10,880 bases of DNA from positions 1-10,880 of the forward strand of contig JAIORR010000134.1 of assembly GCA_021108055.1 (NCBI GenBank), written 5' to 3'. Below the pieces are notes generated by a model. That model was not told the DNA's origin, made no database searches, and worked only from the letters and a program-made list of their open reading frames with translations. This DNA is from Candidatus Cloacimonadota bacterium. GTDB taxonomy: Bacteria; Cloacimonadota; Cloacimonadia; Cloacimonadales; TCS61. Position numbers and translations under genes: made by a program. Of the stretch, positions 6,085 to 10,880 are shown in pieces (positions within the stretch are counted from its first letter, which is position 1; the number at the start of each line of letters is the position of its first letter).

Positions 6085-6099
6085 CACAAAGGAGATATT

Positions 6100-8520
6100 A
6101 TGTTTAAAAATTATCTGAAGGTTGCTGTCAGAAACCTGTTAAGAAAGAAATTTTATTCCACTATCAATATTCTGGGATTAGCTATTGGACTCACCTGTAC
6201 AATCCTCATCGGCTTGTTCGTACAGAACGAACTATCATTCGATAAGCATCACGAAAACTACGAAAGGATCTACAGATTGGAATCTCACTTCACCATTCAG
6301 GAATCAGATGATTTCTTTGCTGCAACAGCTTTTCCGCTGGGTCCGGCACTGAAATTAGAATTTCCTCAGGATGTGGAAGAATTCTGTCGTTTTATGCCGA
6401 TGGATAACAATATTTTTCAGATTGATGATAAAAAAATATTTGAGGATAATGTTTATTATGCAGATTCTACTTTAACGAGCTTTTTCACACATAAATTCAT
6501 AAGCGGCTCACCGGATGAAGCTTTAAATGATCCCAACGAAATGATCCTCACGGAAAGCTTTGCCAAAAGAATTTTCGGTGATAAAGATCCGATCGGAAAA
6601 GTGCTGAATACAGGTTATGGATTTGGATTCACCATCACTGGCGTAATCGAAGATGTACCCTATGATTCACACCTTCGTTTCGAAGCCGTCGGTTCCATGA
6701 TCACTCTGGAAAATTTCTTTGGTAAGGAAAGATATCACAGCATGGAAAGTGGTTCTTTCTGGAATATTAGTATCTTCAGCTATATCATGCTAACGAAAAC
6801 AGGAAATATTCAGAATGTACTGGATGGCTATCCTGCATTTAACGAAAAATATCTCAAGCCGGTTGGTGAACAAATAAACAGTAAATTTCAACTTATGGTA
6901 CAGCCACTTGCAGATGTTCACCTGCATTCAGATTTGGGATATGACCTGCCAACCGGCAATATTGCTTATGTTCATATATTCAGCATTGTTGCACTTTTTC
7001 TACTCCTCATCGGCTGCATCAATTATATGAATATGGCTACAGCTCAATCTGCAAATAGATCTACAGAAGTTGGTATCCGCAAAGTGGTTGGTGCTCAGAA
7101 AAGTTATTTGCGCAGTCAATTCCTGATGGAATCATTGATCCTAACTTTTCTTGCCTTACTTCTTGCACTCATTGCTACAGAATTGTTTCTTCCTGCTTTC
7201 AATGAGATCGTAGACAGACACCTTTCATTTAATATAGCGGAAAACCTGAATTTCTTTCTGGGAATCGCGGGCATAACTTTGATCGTCGGATTTGTTGCAG
7301 GAAGCTATCCGGCTTTTTATCTTTCATCATTTATTCCGGTGGAAGTCCTGAAAGGAAAAATGGGAAAAAGCAAAGGAACACTGAGAAAAATATTAGTTCT
7401 CCTGCAATTCTCGATCTCGATAATCATGATAGTGGGAACTTTTACTGTGATTCAACAACTGAACTTCCTTCGAGACAAAGACCTTGGATTCGATAAGGAA
7501 AACGTGGTTGTACTCACAGTACGCGATACAACCGGCGTTAAAAATCTGGAGGCTTTTCAAGATGAATTGCTCAAACACTCTCAGATTTTAAAAGCAGGTA
7601 CTTCTTCCAGCATTCCTGGAAAAGGTGTTGGTATTCTTGTTCAAAGATACGAAACACTCGACGGCTCGATGGCAGAAAAAGGAATTAACTTCGTATTTAT
7701 AGATAATGATTATATCGATGTAATGGATATGAAAATAATTAAAGGTCGAAATTACGATCCTGAATTAACTACCGATCTGGAAGAATCTATCATTATTAAC
7801 CAAGCCTGTGCAAATGTTCTTGGCTGGGGTGACGATCCGATCGGCAAGAAATTAGGTTTCGGTGCCAACCTGGACGGCACTTCCACCAGAGATACCCGTG
7901 TGATCGGAGTGGTAAAAGACTTCCATTACAACTCCCTGCATAATAAGATCGATCCTATAGTGATCCTTCTTTCAGACAGACCACTCAGGAATATCAGCTT
8001 GAGGATTAGACAGGAAAATATCGAAAAAACACTGAAATATATCGAAGAGAAATGGAACGAATTCTGTCCCACTTTCCCCTTCGATTATATATTCTTGGAT
8101 GAAAGTTTGAACGAACAATATATTGCTGAACAGAAGATCGGAAGAGTGTTCACCTATTTTTCTATTATGTGTATTTTCATCGCCTGTTTAGGATTATTTG
8201 GTCTGGCTTCATACACTGCCGAACAGCGAACAAAGGAAATAAGTATTCGTAAAGTGATGGGAGCATCTGTCTTAAATATCGTTTTTATTCTTTCAAAAGA
8301 ATTTTCGCTGTGGGTGATTCTCGCAAATATAATTGCCTGGCCCCTTGCCTATCTGGCTTTGAAAAAGTGGTTGGAAAATTTCGCTTACTCTGTTGATCTT
8401 TCATTCTTTGCATTTCTTGGGGCAGGTGTATTGGCATTGATCATCGCTTTGATAACAATTAATTTCAGATCGATTAAAGCAGCGCTAACCAATCCTGCAG
8501 AAGCATTGAAGTATGAGTAG
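6100..8520 (+). CDS. FtsX/MacB-family ABC transporter permease, 8-TM long form
   Basis: An 806-residue inner-membrane permease. TM1 (about 22-42) is followed by a large periplasmic MacB-type domain (about 43-285, including ILTESFAKRIFGDKDPIGK). A four-TM block follows: TM2 288-315, TM3 341-366, TM4 385-412, TM5 431-451. The conserved cytoplasmic loop STEVGIRKVVGA (about 321-332) lies between TM2 and TM3. A second periplasmic domain (about 452-680) precedes TM6 683-710, the loop RTKEISIRKVMGAS (about 710-723), TM7 727-757 and TM8 768-789, ending NPAEALKYE. The duplicated FtsX arrangement of about 800 residues is typical of Bacteroidetes-like MacB permeases; E. coli MacB has four TMs. I start at the ATG 6100 because AAAGGAG (6088-6094) lies 5 nt upstream and MFKNYLKVAVRNLLRKK is the standard family N-terminus. 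A TTG-initiated form 19 codons longer would place repeat-derived sequence in the protein. It would work with the ATPase at 5246-5935. Confidence 0.94.
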   Translation: MFKNYLKVAVRNLLRKKFYSTINILGLAIGLTCTILIGLFVQNELSFDKHHENYERIYRLESHFTIQESDDFFAATAFPLGPALKLEFPQDVEEFCRFMPMDNNIFQIDDKKIFEDNVYYADSTLTSFFTHKFISGSPDEALNDPNEMILTESFAKRIFGDKDPIGKVLNTGYGFGFTITGVIEDVPYDSHLRFEAVGSMITLENFFGKERYHSMESGSFWNISIFSYIMLTKTGNIQNVLDGYPAFNEKYLKPVGEQINSKFQLMVQPLADVHLHSDLGYDLPTGNIAYVHIFSIVALFLLLIGCINYMNMATAQSANRSTEVGIRKVVGAQKSYLRSQFLMESLILTFLALLLALIATELFLPAFNEIVDRHLSFNIAENLNFFLGIAGITLIVGFVAGSYPAFYLSSFIPVEVLKGKMGKSKGTLRKILVLLQFSISIIMIVGTFTVIQQLNFLRDKDLGFDKENVVVLTVRDTTGVKNLEAFQDELLKHSQILKAGTSSSIPGKGVGILVQRYETLDGSMAEKGINFVFIDNDYIDVMDMKIIKGRNYDPELTTDLEESIIINQACANVLGWGDDPIGKKLGFGANLDGTSTRDTRVIGVVKDFHYNSLHNKIDPIVILLSDRPLRNISLRIRQENIEKTLKYIEEKWNEFCPTFPFDYIFLDESLNEQYIAEQKIGRVFTYFSIMCIFIACLGLFGLASYTAEQRTKEISIRKVMGASVLNIVFILSKEFSLWVILANIIAWPLAYLALKKWLENFAYSVDLSFFAFLGAGVLALIIALITINFRSIKAALTNPAEALKYE

Positions 8521-8525
8521 TAACT

Positions 8526-8541
8526 CAAACAATCCTGTTTG
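8526..8541 (+). other. Short intercistronic hairpin
   Basis: CAAACA-ATCC-TGTTTG forms a 6-bp stem with a 4-nt loop, 5 bp after the first permease's stop codon and about 23 bp before the second permease's ribosome binding site. It is AT-rich and lacks a T tract, so it is too weak to terminate transcription. It is recorded as a possible mRNA processing or stability element, or chance. Confidence 0.25.
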
Positions 8542-8574
8542 CAGAATTTATAAAGAAAATATTCGGAGGAACTT

Positions 8575-10880
8575 ATGCTGAAAAATTACATTAAAATTGC
8601 ACTAAGGAATATATTACGGAAAAAAGTGTACTCATTTATTAATATATTCGGACTTGCATTAGGAATGGCAGTGTGCATTATTATTCTTATGTGGGTCAAT
8701 ACAGAAATAACTTATGACAGATTTAACGAGAATCTAAACGATATTTATCTCGCTACGAATTATACTAAGTTCGGAGAGCGAAATAGTTTCGGAACCGGGA
8801 ATGTTCCGGCATTAGGTCCTGCCTTAAAAGCGGAATATCCCGAGATAATAAATTCAGCCAGATTGAATAACGGCTATTCAGAATATCTGATAACTTATGA
8901 AAATACATCTTTCAAAGAACGAATAAAATTTGCTGATCCATCTGTATTTGAAATGTTCTCGTTTCCTTTTGTTCAGGGTAATTATGAGACTGCAAAATAC
9001 GATCCTCACACAATTATGATTTCCGAAGATATTGCAGAAAAGCATTTTAAAGACATAGATATTGTCGGAGAAACGATCTTTTTTGATAATAGATTTCATC
9101 TCACTGTCGGAGGTGTTTTCAAGAATATTCCCGAGAATTCGTCTCTTCAATTTGATATTGTTGTTCCGGTTGATATTTTAAATGAATTATGGTATGAGAA
9201 TGCTACTACAACTTGGTTCAATTTATCTTACAAAACTTATATTCAACTAGCCAAAGGAACTGATTACAAGCAAGTAAAGGAAAAGATAAAAAACAGAATT
9301 AAAGACTCACTTCCTCAATCCGATACAGATGTTTCATTGTATCCGTTTTCACGGATGCATTTAATCTTGTACGGTGCTCTGGGAGCAGTTATTCTGTTTT
9401 CATATATTGCCGCTTTAATCTTGGCTATTGCTTGTATCAACTTTATCAATTTAACTACAGCGCGATCTGCGGCAAGAGCACGAGAAGTAGGACTAAGAAA
9501 AGTAGTAGGCGGCAGCAAAAAACAGATAATGATGCAATTTTTCAGTGAATCACTAATTATGTCTGTATTTGCACTAATTATTGCAATTGGGCTGGTAGAA
9601 GTGTTTTTACCTATTTTTGGCGGTATCTTGCAGAGAAATATTGAGTTCAATCTTTCAAATAAATTCATACTTTTGGGAATTCCTGCAATTACAATTTTAA
9701 CAGGGATTCTTTCCGGGATTTATCCTGCAATAGTTCTCTCTTCATTTAAACCGACAGCTGTTTTAAAAAGCGGAAATTTCTTTGTCGGTACAAAATCACC
9801 TATGCGTAAGAATCTTGTGATATTCCAATTTGTAGTTTCTATTGTTCTGATAATCAGCATTATTGTAATTTTCAGACAAACTCAATTTATGAAGAATAAG
9901 AGCTTGGGATTTGATAAGAAATATTTGATTCATATGAAGTTAGAAGGAAACCTGAAAGATAATTATCAGATGTTTAAAAATGAACTCCTTCAAAACAGAA
10001 ATATTTTTGATGCTACCGTATCTTCCCAACTTCCCACCGGAAGCTATATGAACGGTTCGGGATGGAAATGGGACGGGATGGATGAAAATTTGAATCCGTT
10101 GGTTACATCTCTAAACGTAGATTACGATTATATACAAACAATGAAATTGGAAATGAAACAAGGGAATTTTTTCTCGGAAGAATATCCTGTAAATTCCCCC
10201 AATATAATTATCAATGAAAGGTATGCGGAGGTAACAGGATTGGAAAATCCAATAGGAACAACTATATATCGTGACGGAAAGGATTCTTATAATGTTATTG
10301 GTATTATCAAAGATTTTCACTATATGGCTTTAAATAACAAGGTAAACCCGCTTTTCATTTTTTGTTCTACGGAAATGTGGGGATACAGATATATAACGAT
10401 GAGAATTGATAATACTGATGTGGAAAACACAATTTCCGAAATTAAGAAGATTGCCAAAAAACACAATCCTGATTTTCCGTTTGAATTTGGTTTCTTGGAA
10501 GATGATCTGGAAGCGATGTATCGCAGATCAAAACGTTTTGAATTATTGTTAGGCAGTTTTGCAGTTTTGGCAATAGTGATTTCCTGTCTCGGATTATTCG
10601 GGCTTTCGTCTTATATGACAGAGCAAAGAACCAAAGAAATCGGTATCAGAAAAGTTCACGGAGCATCTGTAATGCGAATTGTGAAATTACTTACTTCAGA
10701 TTTCACTAAATCTATTCTTATCGCAAATGCAATCGGCTGGGTAATATCATATTTATTGATGGAGTTACTTCTTCGAAATTTCCCGTATAAAATAAATTTG
10801 AATCTTTGGATATTTGTTTTACCGGGTCTGGCAACACTCGCTCTGGCATTACTTGTTATAAGTTACCAAACTATTAAAGC
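8575..10880 (+). CDS. Second FtsX/MacB-family permease, cut by the right window edge
   Basis: The frame is open from the ATG at 8575 to the last base: 768 codons, no stop. A GGAGGA ribosome binding site (8565-8570) lies 4 nt upstream. The start MLKNYIKIALRNILRKK is nearly that of the preceding permease. Layout: TM1 about 21-42; periplasmic domain about 43-262; TM2 about 268-292; loop RAREVGLRKVVGGSK (about 302-316); TM3 322-349; TM4 364-391; TM5 413-433; second periplasmic domain about 434-655; TM6 657-681; loop RTKEIGIRKVHGAS (685-698); TM7 709-735; TM8 744 onward. By comparison with its paralogue, only about 15-20 residues (the NPA...L tail) are missing. It is clearly paralogous to the 6100-8520 product but diverged, especially in both periplasmic domains, and richer in A/T and in ATA isoleucine codons. 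The gap of 54 bp supports cotranscription. It may form a heterodimer with the first permease or share its ATPase. Confidence 0.92.
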   Translation, partial: MLKNYIKIALRNILRKKVYSFINIFGLALGMAVCIIILMWVNTEITYDRFNENLNDIYLATNYTKFGERNSFGTGNVPALGPALKAEYPEIINSARLNNGYSEYLITYENTSFKERIKFADPSVFEMFSFPFVQGNYETAKYDPHTIMISEDIAEKHFKDIDIVGETIFFDNRFHLTVGGVFKNIPENSSLQFDIVVPVDILNELWYENATTTWFNLSYKTYIQLAKGTDYKQVKEKIKNRIKDSLPQSDTDVSLYPFSRMHLILYGALGAVILFSYIAALILAIACINFINLTTARSAARAREVGLRKVVGGSKKQIMMQFFSESLIMSVFALIIAIGLVEVFLPIFGGILQRNIEFNLSNKFILLGIPAITILTGILSGIYPAIVLSSFKPTAVLKSGNFFVGTKSPMRKNLVIFQFVVSIVLIISIIVIFRQTQFMKNKSLGFDKKYLIHMKLEGNLKDNYQMFKNELLQNRNIFDATVSSQLPTGSYMNGSGWKWDGMDENLNPLVTSLNVDYDYIQTMKLEMKQGNFFSEEYPVNSPNIIINERYAEVTGLENPIGTTIYRDGKDSYNVIGIIKDFHYMALNNKVNPLFIFCSTEMWGYRYITMRIDNTDVENTISEIKKIAKKHNPDFPFEFGFLEDDLEAMYRRSKRFELLLGSFAVLAIVISCLGLFGLSSYMTEQRTKEIGIRKVHGASVMRIVKLLTSDFTKSILIANAIGWVISYLLMELLLRNFPYKINLNLWIFVLPGLATLALALLVISYQTIK

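Noticed and set aside
6043..6099. Upstream TTG start giving the first permease 19 extra residues
   Set aside because: The extension is lysine/arginine-rich sequence read from an inverted-repeat element. The ATG at 6100 has a well-placed AAAGGAG and the family-typical MFKNYLK start.
3940..8520. Naming the pump macA-macB or lolCDE outright
   Set aside because: Adaptor, ATPase and permease families are clear, but the split ATPase, 8-TM permeases and unknown substrate do not justify those E. coli symbols.
8878..10320. Minus-strand open frames at 8878-9150, 9315-9668 and 10111-10320
   Set aside because: They lie antisense to the second permease, whose plus-strand frame is open throughout with all family motifs. 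Their translations show no domain features.

Overview
The window holds a sigma-54-linked two-component system divergently arranged with a MacAB/LolCDE-type ABC export operon. A repeat-flanked, Vsr-like nuclease gene sits between them. Base composition is AT-rich. The long split-type FtsX permeases, the NtrC-family regulator with a GAFTDA loop and the NtrY-like kinase suggest a Gram-negative of the Fibrobacteres-Chlorobi-Bacteroidetes (FCB) group or a related candidate phylum such as Cloacimonadota. That placement is inferred from family style only, because no marker gene is present.

Layout, left to right. An intrinsic terminator (1-24, minus strand) closes the minus-strand operon. Next come the histidine kinase (210-1565) and the NtrC-type response regulator (1555-2931); they overlap by 11 bp, and the regulator is transcribed first. 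Positions 2971-3758 form a repeat cassette: two identical 156-bp direct repeats, three tandem hairpin units, and between them a DUF559 (Vsr/endonuclease-like) gene on the minus strand. Positions 3759-3939 are the control region of the plus-strand operon. It carries two 16-bp dyads spaced 22 bp apart and a near-perfect -24/-12 promoter (TGGCAC-N5-TTGCT). The plus-strand operon follows: a membrane-fusion (periplasmic adaptor) protein (3940-5190), an ABC ATPase (5246-5935), a full-length FtsX/MacB permease (6100-8520), and a second paralogous permease (8575 to beyond the right edge). The second permease is open to base 10880 and lacks only a short C-terminal tail.

Proposed logic (inference). The kinase has almost no periplasmic domain and may sense a signal in the membrane or cytoplasm. 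It would phosphorylate the regulator, which would bind the tandem dyads and drive RNA polymerase-sigma-54 at the adaptor promoter, inducing an efflux or lipoprotein-handling pump. An outer-membrane TolC-like partner would be needed and is not in the window. The DUF559 cassette appears to be an insertion between the two halves of this module. One of its repeats now ends only 39 bp before the regulator start codon, so it may affect expression of the two-component genes.

The least ordinary items are the exact pairing of sigma-54 promoter and tandem dyads beside their likely activator, and the nuclease gene whose start and C-terminus are both built into the surrounding repeats.
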